DNA of 64,000 nucleotides from Hugenholtzia roseola DSM 9546. Its GTDB lineage: Bacteria; Bacteroidota; Bacteroidia; Cytophagales; Bernardetiaceae. The translations under genes were made by a program, and so were the position numbers. Position 1 is the first letter of the stretch. Every line of letters begins with the position of its first letter. The notes below the pieces were generated by a model. That model was not told where the DNA came from. It searched no databases and saw nothing but the letters and a program-made list of their open reading frames with translations. This document shows positions 18,525-26,518 of the stretch, piece by piece. The stretch spans positions 24,408-88,407 of the forward strand of contig NZ_KE383878.1 of assembly GCF_000422585.1 (NCBI RefSeq), given 5' to 3'.

Positions 18525-19121
18525 CTAATACGCAAGTTCCAAAACATCACAGTTGCGCGTAGAATGGCGAATCAGAAGGGTGTCGCCCTTTTCTACCTCC
18601 TCATAAAATGCCGAACTGATGTCTAATTTTTCCAAAGTTGGCGTAGCATCTTTTTCGTCGGAACAGAAAAATTCGAGGTCTAATTGATACTTAACGCCCC
18701 TGCTTTCGTAGGTTCGCTTTTCTACCACCACCGCAGGCGAAATCTTGGCATGCGCACTCAATTCATAGCTTTCATAGAGAAATCCGCTGCTGAATATAAT
18801 AAAAGCCGACCCAAAAAAAAGCGGAAAAAAGGCAACAAGAGAACCCAACGTCAAATCTGTCTGCACGCCCTCCATGCGCCAAGTCGAGTCTTTGTTCCGA
18901 TTTCTGAAACGTCTGTATTCTTCGTCTGCATTGGGAAGCTTTAATAGTTTGAGAAAATAACCGAAACTTTTTAGATAACTAAATAGCATAACAGGAATCA
19001 GGCTAAAAAAGGCAACAAGAGGATTGTAAAACCCAAAAACGATTATCAGAATTGCCCAAAAAGCTACCTGTGCTGTCAATAGTGCAATAGAATTTGCCAC
19101 ACCTGCCAAAATTGCTTTCAT
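18525..19121 (-). CDS. Membrane protein, paralogue B of a tandem pair
   Basis: Paralogue of the gene 66 bp downstream: both begin MKAI.AG.ANS, both carry ADEEYRRF/LDEEYTRF and T.R..G loops, and both end in KGDT....RHSTRNC..LEL. Length is 198 aa, with hydrophobic segments at about 10-55 and 95-115 and a C-terminal beta-rich domain. The similarity is spread over the full length and the intergenic spacer is not duplicated, so the duplication is old. Its function is unknown. It reads leftwards and is probably the first gene of the pair's transcript. The divergent dapB promoter lies about 60 bp away. Confidence 0.75.
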   Translation of the reverse strand: MKAILAGVANSIALLTAQVAFWAILIIVFGFYNPLVAFFSLIPVMLFSYLKSFGYFLKLLKLPNADEEYRRFRNRNKDSTWRMEGVQTDLTLGSLVAFFPLFFGSAFIIFSSGFLYESYELSAHAKISPAVVVEKRTYESRGVKYQLDLEFFCSDEKDATPTLEKLDISSAFYEEVEKGDTLLIRHSTRNCDVLELAY

Positions 19122-19182
19122 ATCGCTACAAAAAGAATGAAGTGAAAAAGAAAAGGGTGAAAAAGAAAAAGCCAGAAAGTCT

Positions 19183-19190
19183 TACCTTTG
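19183..19190 (+). promoter_or_regulatory. Putative -7 element of dapB
   Basis: TACCTTTG fits TAnnTTTG. No TTG is found at the normal upstream spacing, so this is a half-match. It would give a leader of about 70 nt. Confidence 0.45.
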
Positions 19191-19268
19191 TAACCCTGAT
19201 GACAAGATAGCCAAAAATTGGCATCAAGACTCTTTTTTTTAAGATTTTTTCAGAAAAAAAACGCATTT

Positions 19269-20006
19269 ATGACTTCTTCTCCGCCAGCACTTGCCCTTGT
19301 TTTGATAGGATATGGAAAAATGGGGCAAATTATAGAAAAAATTGCACAAGAGCGCGGTCATCATATCGCCGCTGTGGTGCAAAAGACCGACACGCCCGAA
19401 GTGGCAGCGCAAAAAATTCGCTTAGGGCAGGTAGCGATAGAATTTACAACCCCTGAAGCTGCCGCCCAAAACGCCTATCTCTGCCTACAAAATCGCCTGC
19501 CCTTAGTGAGCGGCACAACAGGTTGGCTCGATGCCAAAGCCGCCTTCGAGCGCGACTGTTTGGCAGAAGGTGGCTCTTTCTTTTGGGCTTCCAATTTTTC
19601 TATCGGCGTGCATCTTTTTTTCAAGATGAGCCGCCTGATGAGCCAATTAGCTGCGCCACAGGCATATCAGCCACACATTACCGAAATCCATCATACCCAA
19701 AAAAAGGACGCACCCAGCGGTACAGCCATCACCTTAGCCGAACAAGTGCTGCCTCACTTTCAGAAACTACAACAATGGACGCTAAACCAAGGACAAGACC
19801 TTGCACCAGCGACGCTACCCATTGAAGCCCTACGCGAGGAAGGCGTTGTCGGCACGCATACGCTCTTTTTAGAAGGCGAATATGACCAAATTTCGCTCAC
19901 ACACAAGGCACATTCGCGGCAGGGCTTTGCCTTAGGTGCAGTAGTGGCTGCCGAATTTTTGTACGGTAAAAAAGGCGTTTTTGGCATGGACGATTTGATA
20001 CCCTAA
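19269..20006 (+). CDS. dapB: 4-hydroxy-tetrahydrodipicolinate reductase
   Basis: DapB reduces the dihydrodipicolinate-type intermediate of the diaminopimelate/lysine pathway using NAD(P)H. The Rossmann motif is VLIGYGKMGQIIE (about residues 10-22, GxGxMG-like). Further marks are VIEFTTPEAA (about 57-66), LPLVSGTTGW (about 80-89), the active-site helix ASNFSIGVHLF (about 106-116) and the family signature EIHHTQKKDAPSGTA (about 138-152). At 245 aa it is a normal length for the short Bacteroidota form. The ATG at 19269 is chosen: the longer frame starts at a TTG-like codon close to the -7 element. It converges on rnpA, with 32 bp between stop codons. Confidence 0.95.
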   Translation: MTSSPPALALVLIGYGKMGQIIEKIAQERGHHIAAVVQKTDTPEVAAQKIRLGQVAIEFTTPEAAAQNAYLCLQNRLPLVSGTTGWLDAKAAFERDCLAEGGSFFWASNFSIGVHLFFKMSRLMSQLAAPQAYQPHITEIHHTQKKDAPSGTAITLAEQVLPHFQKLQQWTLNQGQDLAPATLPIEALREEGVVGTHTLFLEGEYDQISLTHKAHSRQGFALGAVVAAEFLYGKKGVFGMDDLIP

Positions 20007-20038
20007 ATGGGCAATAGAAGGGGCTAAGTTTCTTGCTA

Positions 20039-20425
20039 TCAAGCGGTTAGCTTTTTAAGCAAAAAGTGAATTTTCTGACTTAAAAGTGCCGTCGTGTTGT
20101 GTTCCTTTCCCACATAAATCAGGGCAAGGGCGCGAATAGGCGTAGCCGCAGGCTTCGAAAAATGCAGCCCCTTTTGTAGGCGATAGGCTTCGCGGATTTG
20201 GCGTTTGAGGCGATTGCGGTCGTGTGCCTTTTTAAAGTTTTTCTTGCCCACACTGATAAGCAAGGCAGGAAAAGTAGGTTTTGTAGGGGAAAGCAATGGC
20301 TCTTTTTCTACCAAAAAAATGAGTTTGAAAGGGTAGGAAAAAAGAGAGGAGCCTTCCTTGAAAAGCTCCTGTATAACTTTCTTGTGATAAAGTCGTTCCG
20401 ATTTGGGTAATGTTTGTGAAGACAT
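20039..20425 (-). CDS. rnpA: Ribonuclease P protein component
   Basis: This is the small basic protein subunit of RNase P, which matures tRNA 5' ends. The opening LPKSERLYHKKVIQELFKEG (about 6-25) and the family signature KAHDRNRLKRQIREAYRL (about 66-83, the RNR box) are both present. Length is 128 aa with a basic pI by eye. The gene follows rpmH by only 20 bp, the near-universal rpmH-rnpA order, and shares its promoter. The usual downstream partners yidD and yidC are missing, and dapB converges instead. Confidence 0.96.
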   Translation of the reverse strand: MSSQTLPKSERLYHKKVIQELFKEGSSLFSYPFKLIFLVEKEPLLSPTKPTFPALLISVGKKNFKKAHDRNRLKRQIREAYRLQKGLHFSKPAATPIRALALIYVGKEHNTTALLSQKIHFLLKKLTA

Positions 20426-20445
20426 TGGCAGAAGTCGGTGCTATA

Positions 20446-20601
20446 TTACTTGTGAGATTTTTCGTCTGAAACACTCAGTTTATAGCGACCTTTGGCACGT
20501 CTGCTTCTCAAAACATTGCGTCCTCCGGGTGTTTCCATACGACTGCGAAAGCCATGCTTATTGGCACGCTTGCGTCTTGAAGGTTGGAATGTTCTTTTCA
20601 T
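20446..20601 (-). CDS. rpmH: 50S ribosomal protein L34
   Basis: The 51-residue frame, too short for most gene-finders' thresholds, begins [20 protein letters not shown] and continues [19 protein letters not shown], which is the invariant L34 sequence. The C-terminal tail ([12 protein letters not shown]) is slightly longer than in E. coli, as is usual in Bacteroidota. It is a structural protein of the large ribosomal subunit near the exit-tunnel side. The start ATG is fixed by the conserved MKRTFQP. It has its own strong promoter 60 bp upstream and is co-transcribed with rnpA. Confidence 0.98.
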   Translation of the reverse strand: MKRTFQPSRRKRANKHGFRSRMETPGGRNVLRSRRAKGRYKLSVSDEKSHK

Positions 20602-20660
20602 GGCAATTTGGAATTGACGATTCTAAATTCAAACGGAGTCCGTTTTTGGATAATGAACCG

Positions 20661-20690
20661 CAAAGGTAAGGCTTTTTTTGCGTTTGCCAA
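20661..20690 (-). promoter_or_regulatory. Promoter of rpmH-rnpA
   Basis: On the minus strand: TTG (20690-20688), a 19-bp spacer and TACCTTTG (20668-20661). A near-perfect match to the Bacteroidota consensus. Leader of about 55 nt. Confidence 0.75.
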
Positions 20691-20742
20691 AATTTGAGCA
20701 AAAAAAAGCATTTTCTTTTCGAAAGTTCCTTTTCCGCTGCTG

Positions 20743-20750
20743 TATCTTTG
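20743..20750 (+). promoter_or_regulatory. Putative -7 element for the 20773 gene
   Basis: TATCTTTG matches TAnnTTTG, but no TTG lies at the usual distance. The start site would be only about 15 nt before the ATG, giving a very short leader. Confidence 0.45.
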
Positions 20751-20772
20751 TTTTCTTTGCCAAAAAAATGCA

Positions 20773-21438
20773 ATGTCGCCCCAATACCAATACTTTTTAG
20801 CCCTGCTTTATACCGACAAAGATTTTCGAGCAACCTTTTTAGAAAACCCTATCCAGACGGCTGCCGCCTATCAGGTTTCGGAACAGACCGCCACCTTTTT
20901 AGCCGCCGAATTAGCCGAAAAGATAGATTTTTTTGCCAGTTCGCTTTTGCACAAAAAGGCGGGTACGCTCAAAAAGATGTTGCCTATTGTAGAAAACGCC
21001 TTCTCTTTTTTGGAAAAAAAAGTATTTGCGACTTCGTCCGACTTTGAAAATACGATTTTTACCGCCCAAAAAAGTGCATTTTTTAGCTTTTTCGAGCTTT
21101 TCTACCACCAAAATCCGAAAGATTTTACCCAAACTTATACCGAAGAAGCCCTTGCTTTTCTTTCTTTTTTAGAAAAAAAAGCAAAGGCAGAATTTCAAAA
21201 AGTGAAAAATATTGAAAAATACAAAGATGATTTTGCCCTATTTTTAGCCTTACTTCGCTTTGAAAAACAGATAAAGAAACTACAAAATAGCGAACACCGA
21301 TTTTTTGCACTGCGGATTTCGCTTTTTCCTTATTCTGTGTGGCAGTGGCGAAAAGCAAATTTGATAGAAAAAAAGCCTACTTTTTGGCTCTATTTTCGGT
21401 ATAAAAGTCAAATTTGGGAGCGTTTTTTTAGCGTTTAA
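20773..21438 (+). CDS. Unrecognised helical protein, 221 aa
   Basis: I do not recognise this family. The first 45 residues (YFLALLYTDKDFRATFLENP then AAYQVSEQTATFLAAELAEK) resemble a short helical module found at the N-terminus of several uncharacterised bacterial proteins. The rest is Phe/Lys-rich and helical by eye (KKAKAEFQKVKN, FLALLRFEKQIKKL), with an aromatic end (LYFRYKSQIWERFF). There is no signal peptide or membrane segment. It is divergent from rpmH-rnpA and convergent with holB (11 bp between stops). High Phe and Lys content reflects local A/T-rich codons. Confidence 0.65.
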   Translation: MSPQYQYFLALLYTDKDFRATFLENPIQTAAAYQVSEQTATFLAAELAEKIDFFASSLLHKKAGTLKKMLPIVENAFSFLEKKVFATSSDFENTIFTAQKSAFFSFFELFYHQNPKDFTQTYTEEALAFLSFLEKKAKAEFQKVKNIEKYKDDFALFLALLRFEKQIKKLQNSEHRFFALRISLFPYSVWQWRKANLIEKKPTFWLYFRYKSQIWERFFSV

Positions 21439-21449
21439 AAAGGCAAAAC

Positions 21450-22559
21450 CTACCTTTTGAGCCACTTTGCCATTTGTAGGGAAAGGTCGAGAAAGAGAAT
21501 CTTGACATTGGCATTGCGCTCGATGTGAAAATAGGCTTCGTCGAAGAGTTTGAGGAAGACTTCGGTATTTTGTAGGGTGAGAACTTTGGCGAAATTTTGG
21601 GCAAAGGTCTTAGTTTGCATATCCATTCGGACGGTATTATCTGCTTGCATTTGGATAGCTAAGGCATTTCGAAAGATATGAAGCCCGTAGCGAAGCAAGT
21701 TTTTTTGCTCCTCTTTGCCTAAGGCTTGGAATTTTTCGCCCCAAGCGATAAGCTCTGCGACATTATTTTTAAAACAAATTCTTAGCCATTCGCGCAACCA
21801 TTCTTGCCTATTGTTGTCGTCGGAAGAAGCCAAACGCAAAGCCTCTGAAAAATTGCCTTCTGCAATGGGCGCAATTTCACGCGCTTTTTCCTGCGAAACG
21901 CCTCTGGTTACCAAAAAATGCTCTACATCGGCTTCTTGATAGGGCGGTATGCGCATGGGCTGGCAGCGCGACCAAATCGTCATCAGAATCTGCTCGGCAT
22001 TTTCGCTCACCAAAAGAAAAAGCGTCTTGGCAGGCGGCTCTTCCAGTCCCTTTAAAAGGGCGTTGGCGGCAGCGGCTCGCATCATTTCGGGCAACCAAAG
22101 AATGAGAATTTTATAGCCTTTGTCGTAAGGTTTCATCGATAAAATCTTGCTAATGTAGCGGCTTTCCGAAACTGGGATATTGAGTTGTTTGTCTTCTGCG
22201 CCAAAAAAGCTACTCCAATCGTTGAGCGTACCAAAGGGCTTTTCCAAACAGAAATTGCGGAAGGGCTGCAAAAAATCTTCGCGCTCTTTTAGCTCCTTTG
22301 TAGCGGCTGTGGGGAAGATAAAATGCAAATCGGGGTGAATGAGTTTGGAAAACTTATGGCAGGAAGCACATTTACCGCAAGCGTCGTTTTCTTTTTTGTC
22401 GTAACAGTTGATAAAGGTGGCATACGCCAAAGCCAAAGAAAGCCCTGCCCCTCCGCTCTTTCCGATAAGCAACTGTGCATGGGCAACGTGATTTTGATAG
22501 TGTCCCTTGACAAGGGCATTTTTGATACCCTCCTGCCCAATGATTTCTGAAAATAGCAT
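21450..22559 (-). CDS. holB: DNA polymerase III delta' subunit
   Basis: This is the clamp-loader delta' AAA+ subunit. It begins LFSEIIGQEGIKNALVKGHYQNHVAHAQLLIGKSGGAG, matching the family start (IIGQ...HA.LF.G..G.GK) but with KSGGAG in place of a canonical Walker A GxxGxGKT, as expected for the non-hydrolysing delta' subunit. A zinc-binding cluster follows (NCYDKK..ACGKCASCHKF, about 51-68). HPDLHFIFP and the sensor region with NALLKGLEEPP (about 167-177) are typical. Length 369 aa is normal. It stands 75 bp from the epimerase-like gene read in the same direction, with which it may form a transcript. Confidence 0.92.
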   Translation of the reverse strand: MLFSEIIGQEGIKNALVKGHYQNHVAHAQLLIGKSGGAGLSLALAYATFINCYDKKENDACGKCASCHKFSKLIHPDLHFIFPTAATKELKEREDFLQPFRNFCLEKPFGTLNDWSSFFGAEDKQLNIPVSESRYISKILSMKPYDKGYKILILWLPEMMRAAAANALLKGLEEPPAKTLFLLVSENAEQILMTIWSRCQPMRIPPYQEADVEHFLVTRGVSQEKAREIAPIAEGNFSEALRLASSDDNNRQEWLREWLRICFKNNVAELIAWGEKFQALGKEEQKNLLRYGLHIFRNALAIQMQADNTVRMDMQTKTFAQNFAKVLTLQNTEVFLKLFDEAYFHIERNANVKILFLDLSLQMAKWLKR

Positions 22560-22634
22560 GGCTTTATGGTTTTAATTTTTAAATGGTGAAAAGGTCTTGA
22601 AGTTGGCTTCGCTTGTTTTAGAACACACCTGCGT

Positions 22635-23558
22635 TTAAAGAAATTCTAAGGGGTTTGGAAAAAGATAGTCGTAATCTAAGGCTTTTTCCAACTTTTCCCC
22701 CCTGACAACCTTATGCGGCGGTGCAGGACTTTCTACAAAAATCGGCGGCTCGAATTTGTATTTGAAAGCATTAGAAAGGTACAAACGCTTGCGCAAAGGG
22801 TGAATGGGCGCAACGACATTGAAAACCTGATTCCAAATTTGCTGCTGAAAAAGCGGATTTTCCTCCCTCATAATTTCGTAGATAATGCGAACGACATCGG
22901 CGCGATGCACGTGATTGACAGGCTGATTGCCAAAGGTAAGATTTTGCTGCCCTGCAAAATATTTGCCTGCACAGCGGTCGTAGCCCATCAGACCCGCCAA
23001 ACGCAAGATGCAATAGTCAAAAATCGTCTGTGTTTTTAAAATGTTTTCTGCTGCCAAAATATGCGGCGAAGGCGAATTTTGGGCGGTAATAGGATAGCTT
23101 TCTTCTACCTCTTGGTTGCAATCGGGATAGACCGAAGTAGAACTAAGGAAGATGAGCTTGGGTTTTTGCTCTTTGTTATCTAAATTTTTATACTTTTCTG
23201 ATAAAAAATCAATGACACTTTGCACTTTTTCGGAATAAGTGTCTGCTTCTTTTTGGTTGCGGCTTTTGGGCGGAAAGGCAAAACAGATAAAGGCAGTTTC
23301 GAAGAGCGAATCGAGGGTTGAGCTATCCTGACTTGCTGCATCAAGAGCAACTTCTTTTCGAGTAGAAAGGGGCAATTCGAGCAAATAGGGCTTGATGCCT
23401 TCGGCTTCGAAGGAGGCGATTTTTTCGACAGTGGTCGTCGTGGCGTTTATTTCAAAATGGTGTTCCTGCGCTAAGTAAAGTGCCAAAGGGAAGCCAAGCC
23501 AGCCTGCACCTAAGATAGTAGCACTTTTTGGCGATAATTCTATATTTTTTGAAGGCAT
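22635..23558 (-). CDS. NAD(P)-dependent epimerase/reductase-like (YeeZ type)
   Basis: The protein starts with a Rossmann motif ATILGAGWLGFPLALYLAQ (about 13-31, GxGxxG form GAGWLG), then shows the SDR-type block LIFLSSTSVYPD (about 130-141) and YCILRLAGLMGYDR (about 182-195). It resembles the YeeZ group of atypical SDR/NAD-epimerase proteins rather than sugar epimerases, because the YxxxK motif is not evident. The substrate is unknown. Length 307 aa. It reads leftwards and lies upstream of holB. No signal peptide. Confidence 0.8.
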   Translation of the reverse strand: MPSKNIELSPKSATILGAGWLGFPLALYLAQEHHFEINATTTTVEKIASFEAEGIKPYLLELPLSTRKEVALDAASQDSSTLDSLFETAFICFAFPPKSRNQKEADTYSEKVQSVIDFLSEKYKNLDNKEQKPKLIFLSSTSVYPDCNQEVEESYPITAQNSPSPHILAAENILKTQTIFDYCILRLAGLMGYDRCAGKYFAGQQNLTFGNQPVNHVHRADVVRIIYEIMREENPLFQQQIWNQVFNVVAPIHPLRKRLYLSNAFKYKFEPPIFVESPAPPHKVVRGEKLEKALDYDYLFPNPLEFL

Positions 23559-23674
23559 AAGCTGTCTTTTTTAGAAAACCTTTTTAGAGAGGCGAAAAGG
23601 CTATGCAAAATAAGGATTCTTTTCCTAACTTAGACTGTTTTTCACGCCTACGGCTTATATTTCCGCTTATATTT

Positions 23675-24124
23675 ATGGATTGGGAGAGCTATTTTTACGT
23701 TTTTTTCTTGGCTACCTTCAAGTTTATTTTAGCACCTTTGGCAGGCGCAAGCCTGAATTTGTCGATTTTGGAAACGGTTGTCGCTACAAGTGCAGGCACG
23801 ACGTTTAGTGCTGCTTTTTTTAGTTGGGGCGGCAGCCCTATGCGGCTTTGGCTGCTCGATACCTTTTTTAAAAAGCGAAAAACCTTCACGCCGCGCAATC
23901 GCCGAATCGTGCGCATTTGGCGCAAATATGGTATCGTAGGGGTAGCCTTTCTCACGCCGCTACTTTTTAGCCCTATTGTAGGGACATTGATTGCCGTTTC
24001 TTTTGGCGAAAAAAAGAGTAGAATTGTGCTTTTTATGGCGTTAAGTGCGCTTTTTTGGAGTCTGATTTTTTCTTTTGTCCTGATAGAATGGGGCTATGAT
24101 ACGGTAAAAAGTTGGATAGCCTAA
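23675..24124 (+). CDS. Small integral membrane protein
   Basis: Starting at the ATG 23675 (MDWESYFYVF), the protein of 149 residues has an N-terminal hydrophobic segment, a small-residue helix (SAGTTFSAAFFSWGG), a basic cytosolic loop (KKRKTFTPRNRRIVRIWRKYG) and two C-terminal helices (VAFLTPLLFSPIVGTLIAVSF and LFMALSALFWSLIFSFVL). The plan and the TP..F.P..G..IA block recall small membrane proteins related to the DedA/SNARE-associated group, but the match is loose. The longer frame from 23603 adds 24 unconvincing residues. It reads rightwards just before the AarF kinase gene. Confidence 0.7.
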   Translation: MDWESYFYVFFLATFKFILAPLAGASLNLSILETVVATSAGTTFSAAFFSWGGSPMRLWLLDTFFKKRKTFTPRNRRIVRIWRKYGIVGVAFLTPLLFSPIVGTLIAVSFGEKKSRIVLFMALSALFWSLIFSFVLIEWGYDTVKSWIA

Positions 24125-24260
24125 ACAAAACAAAAAGGTTGAACTTTTGCAGTCTAAATCCGTTATCGAAGAGGCTACGCCCAAAAGCTATCTCACCCAA
24201 GATGCGACGTGTTTTCAAGACGCTTCCCATTCGAAACCCTCTGTCCAGATTCCGAACACT

Positions 24261-25580
24261 ATGGAAAATAAGCCCCAAAATAGTATCCCCACAAGTAAGG
24301 TAGAACGCGCTGCCCGCTTTGCCAAAACAGGTTTGAAAGTAGGCGGCAATTATGTCAAGCACTATGCGCGAAAAATTGTAGATAAAAATCTAACCCAAGC
24401 AGATTTAGACAAGGAAAACGCCGCCGACATCTACGAAACCCTAAGCAAACTCAAAGGCAGTGCCTTGAAAGTGGCGCAGATGATGAGCATGAGCGAAGGC
24501 GTTTTGCCCAGTGCTTATAGCGAAAAGTTTAAGATGTCGCAATACTCTGCGCCGCCGCTTTCTTATCCTTTGGTAGTCAAGACCTTCAAAGAGGCTTTTG
24601 GCAAAACACCGACCGAAATTTTTGATGCTTTTAGCAAAGATGCCGTCAATGCTGCTTCTATTGGGCAGGTGCATCAAGCCGAAAAAGGAGGCAGAAAGAT
24701 GGCAGTAAAAGTCCAGTATCCGGGGGTAGCAGATAGCATCGATTCCGACTTGAAGATGGTCAAGCCCTTTGCCATGCAGCTTTTGCGCCTAAGCGAAAAA
24801 GATTTGGACTTGTATATGAATGAAGTGGGCGATATGCTCAAATCGGAAACCAATTATTTAGAAGAATTGCAGCGGTCGGAAAAAATTACACAAGCCTGCG
24901 CCGACATCAAAGGTGCGTTTTTTCCTACTTACTACAAAGAATATTCCGCTGAAAGAGTCCTGACAATGGATTGGCTCGAAGGCGTGCATTTAGACGCTTT
25001 TTTGGCAAGCAATCCTTCCCAAGAAATTCGCAACCAAGTAGGGCAGACGCTATGGGATTTTTACGATAAGCAAATGCACGAGCTACAAGAAGTCCATGCC
25101 GACCCGCACCCTGGCAATTTCTTATTCACGCCCGAAGGAAAAGTAGGTATTATAGATTTTGGCTGCGTCAAAAAAATTCCTGCCGACTACTATCCCAAGC
25201 ACTTTAAGGTAATGGATAGGGACAATTTGGTAGAAGAAAGCAAAGCCGAAACGCTCTTCGAAGAGTTGGGCTTTTTGCTGCCCAGCGATACGCCCGAAGA
25301 GCGCAAGTTTTTTGTAGCGGTCTTTCGCGAACTGCTTTTGCTCACCACAACGCCTTTTGAAGGCGACACCTTCGATTTTGGCGATGATGCTTATTTTGAT
25401 AAACTCAACGAATTTGGCGAGCGGCTTTCCAAAATGGACGAACTACGCAATTCCAAACAGGCACGCGGCTCACAACACGCCCTTTATCTGAACCGAACTT
25501 ATTTTGGCTTGTATTTTATTTTACACGAGCTAAAATCGGTAGTATCGGTGCGCTCGATTTGGTTTGAAAAGAAAAAATAG
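24261..25580 (+). CDS. AarF/ABC1/UbiB-family kinase-like protein
   Basis: This atypical kinase family includes UbiB, needed for ubiquinone synthesis in proteobacteria. Visible marks are KLKGSALKVAQMMSMSEG (about 68-85, the KxGQ-type region) and the Ala-rich loop NAASIGQVHQAEKGGRKMAVKVQYPG (about 132-157) with the ATP-binding Lys. The catalytic HADPHPGNFLF (about 282-292) and the DFG-like IIDFGCVKKI (about 300-309) follow. The length from the ATG 24261 is 439 aa. An upstream TTG (24147) would add 38 residues without conserved look. In a menaquinone-using Bacteroidota the true role is uncertain. It stands 232 bp before the Crp/Fnr gene. Confidence 0.9.
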   Translation: MENKPQNSIPTSKVERAARFAKTGLKVGGNYVKHYARKIVDKNLTQADLDKENAADIYETLSKLKGSALKVAQMMSMSEGVLPSAYSEKFKMSQYSAPPLSYPLVVKTFKEAFGKTPTEIFDAFSKDAVNAASIGQVHQAEKGGRKMAVKVQYPGVADSIDSDLKMVKPFAMQLLRLSEKDLDLYMNEVGDMLKSETNYLEELQRSEKITQACADIKGAFFPTYYKEYSAERVLTMDWLEGVHLDAFLASNPSQEIRNQVGQTLWDFYDKQMHELQEVHADPHPGNFLFTPEGKVGIIDFGCVKKIPADYYPKHFKVMDRDNLVEESKAETLFEELGFLLPSDTPEERKFFVAVFRELLLLTTTPFEGDTFDFGDDAYFDKLNEFGERLSKMDELRNSKQARGSQHALYLNRTYFGLYFILHELKSVVSVRSIWFEKKK

Positions 25581-25812
25581 CCGCCTAAACTGTTGGCTAC
25601 CTTATTTTCTTTTTCTTGTCTTAGTAAAAATCTTATCAAAAAATCACAGACCTATCGCCCAAAAATTCCTTTCTGGAAAAATGGGGGATAGGATTTGTTT
25701 TATTTTTCGGTCAGAAAACGTAGATTGCAGTTTCCAAAAACATTTTAGTAGGAAAACAAAACAAGTTTTTCAAGCAAATTTGACTAATCCCGACAAACTT
25801 CGCCCCCCTTTT

Positions 25813-26445
25813 ATGAGTACCAATAGAAATCCGATTCAGTTTTTTGCTGATGCGCAACTAAAACAAGAGTTTGAAAAAAATGCAGTCTTGCAGACGGTAA
25901 AAGCAGGCACGGTTTTGATGGAGGCAGGACGCTATATCAAGATGATGCCCATTCTGACCAAAGGCTGTATCCGCGTTTTGCGCCAAAGCGAAGATGGCAA
26001 AGAAACCTTTTTGTACCACCTGATGCCGGGCGAAACCTGCGCCCTTTCGCTTACCTGCTGCTCTACCCAACGCCCCAGCGAGGTCAAGACCATTGCCGAG
26101 GAGGATACCGAATTTTGGGCAATTCCGATTCAGTACATCGAGGAGTGGCAAAAATACAAGGAGTGGCGCGAATTTATTGGCACAACTTATCAAAATCGCT
26201 TCAATCGCCTTTTAGAAGTCATCGACCAAATTGCCTTTGAAAACTTAGACAAACGCCTTTGGAAGTACCTCAAAGCGCGTGCTTTGGCACAAAAGACGCA
26301 AATTTTGCAGGTCAGCCATGAAGAAATTGCACAAGAATTAAACATTCAACGCGAATCGGCTACGCGCCTTATCAAAAAGCTCAAAGAAATGGGCTACATA
26401 GAAACAGGGCGCAACCAAATCAAAATCTTGAAAAGGGTGGTGTAG
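25813..26445 (+). CDS. Crp/Fnr-family transcriptional regulator
   Basis: Residues about 10-125 form the cyclic-nucleotide-type beta barrel (VLQTVKAGTVLMEAGRYIKMMPILTKGCIRVLR then FLYHLMPGETCALSLTCC). Helix C follows, then a Crp-type HTH (SHEEIAQELNIQRESATRLIKKLKEMGYIE, about 172-202). The Cys group ETCALSLTCC is notable and could bind a metal or sense redox; this is inference. At 210 aa it is complete. Its 3' end (26217-26449) is duplicated 3.1 kb downstream, on the other side of an inserted restriction-like module. No -7 element is clear upstream. The 232 bp before it hold no supportable gene. Confidence 0.92.
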   Translation: MSTNRNPIQFFADAQLKQEFEKNAVLQTVKAGTVLMEAGRYIKMMPILTKGCIRVLRQSEDGKETFLYHLMPGETCALSLTCCSTQRPSEVKTIAEEDTEFWAIPIQYIEEWQKYKEWREFIGTTYQNRFNRLLEVIDQIAFENLDKRLWKYLKARALAQKTQILQVSHEEIAQELNIQRESATRLIKKLKEMGYIETGRNQIKILKRVV

Positions 26446-26449
26446 TTTT
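26217..26449 (+). repeat. Left copy of the long direct repeat (3' end of the Crp/Fnr gene)
   Basis: This 233-bp segment is repeated at 29343-29552. The right copy lacks 23 bp (after ACCAAA at 26230) and carries two clear substitutions. The two copies bracket the restriction-like module. Confidence 0.9.
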
Positions 26450-26457
26450 TTAATATT

Positions 26458-26489
26458 TTGATAAGTTTTATCAAATACATGAAACATGT
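26458..26489. promoter_or_regulatory. Two palindromes before the HNH-like gene
   Basis: TTGATAA-GTT-TTATCAA (26458-26474) and ACATG-AAA-CATGT (26477-26489) lie side by side, 30-60 bp before the start codon. They could be operators for timing of the module. No controller protein gene is visible in the insert. Confidence 0.5.
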
Positions 26490-26518
26490 CTAACTTTTTT
26501 TAACACAAAAAATTATCA

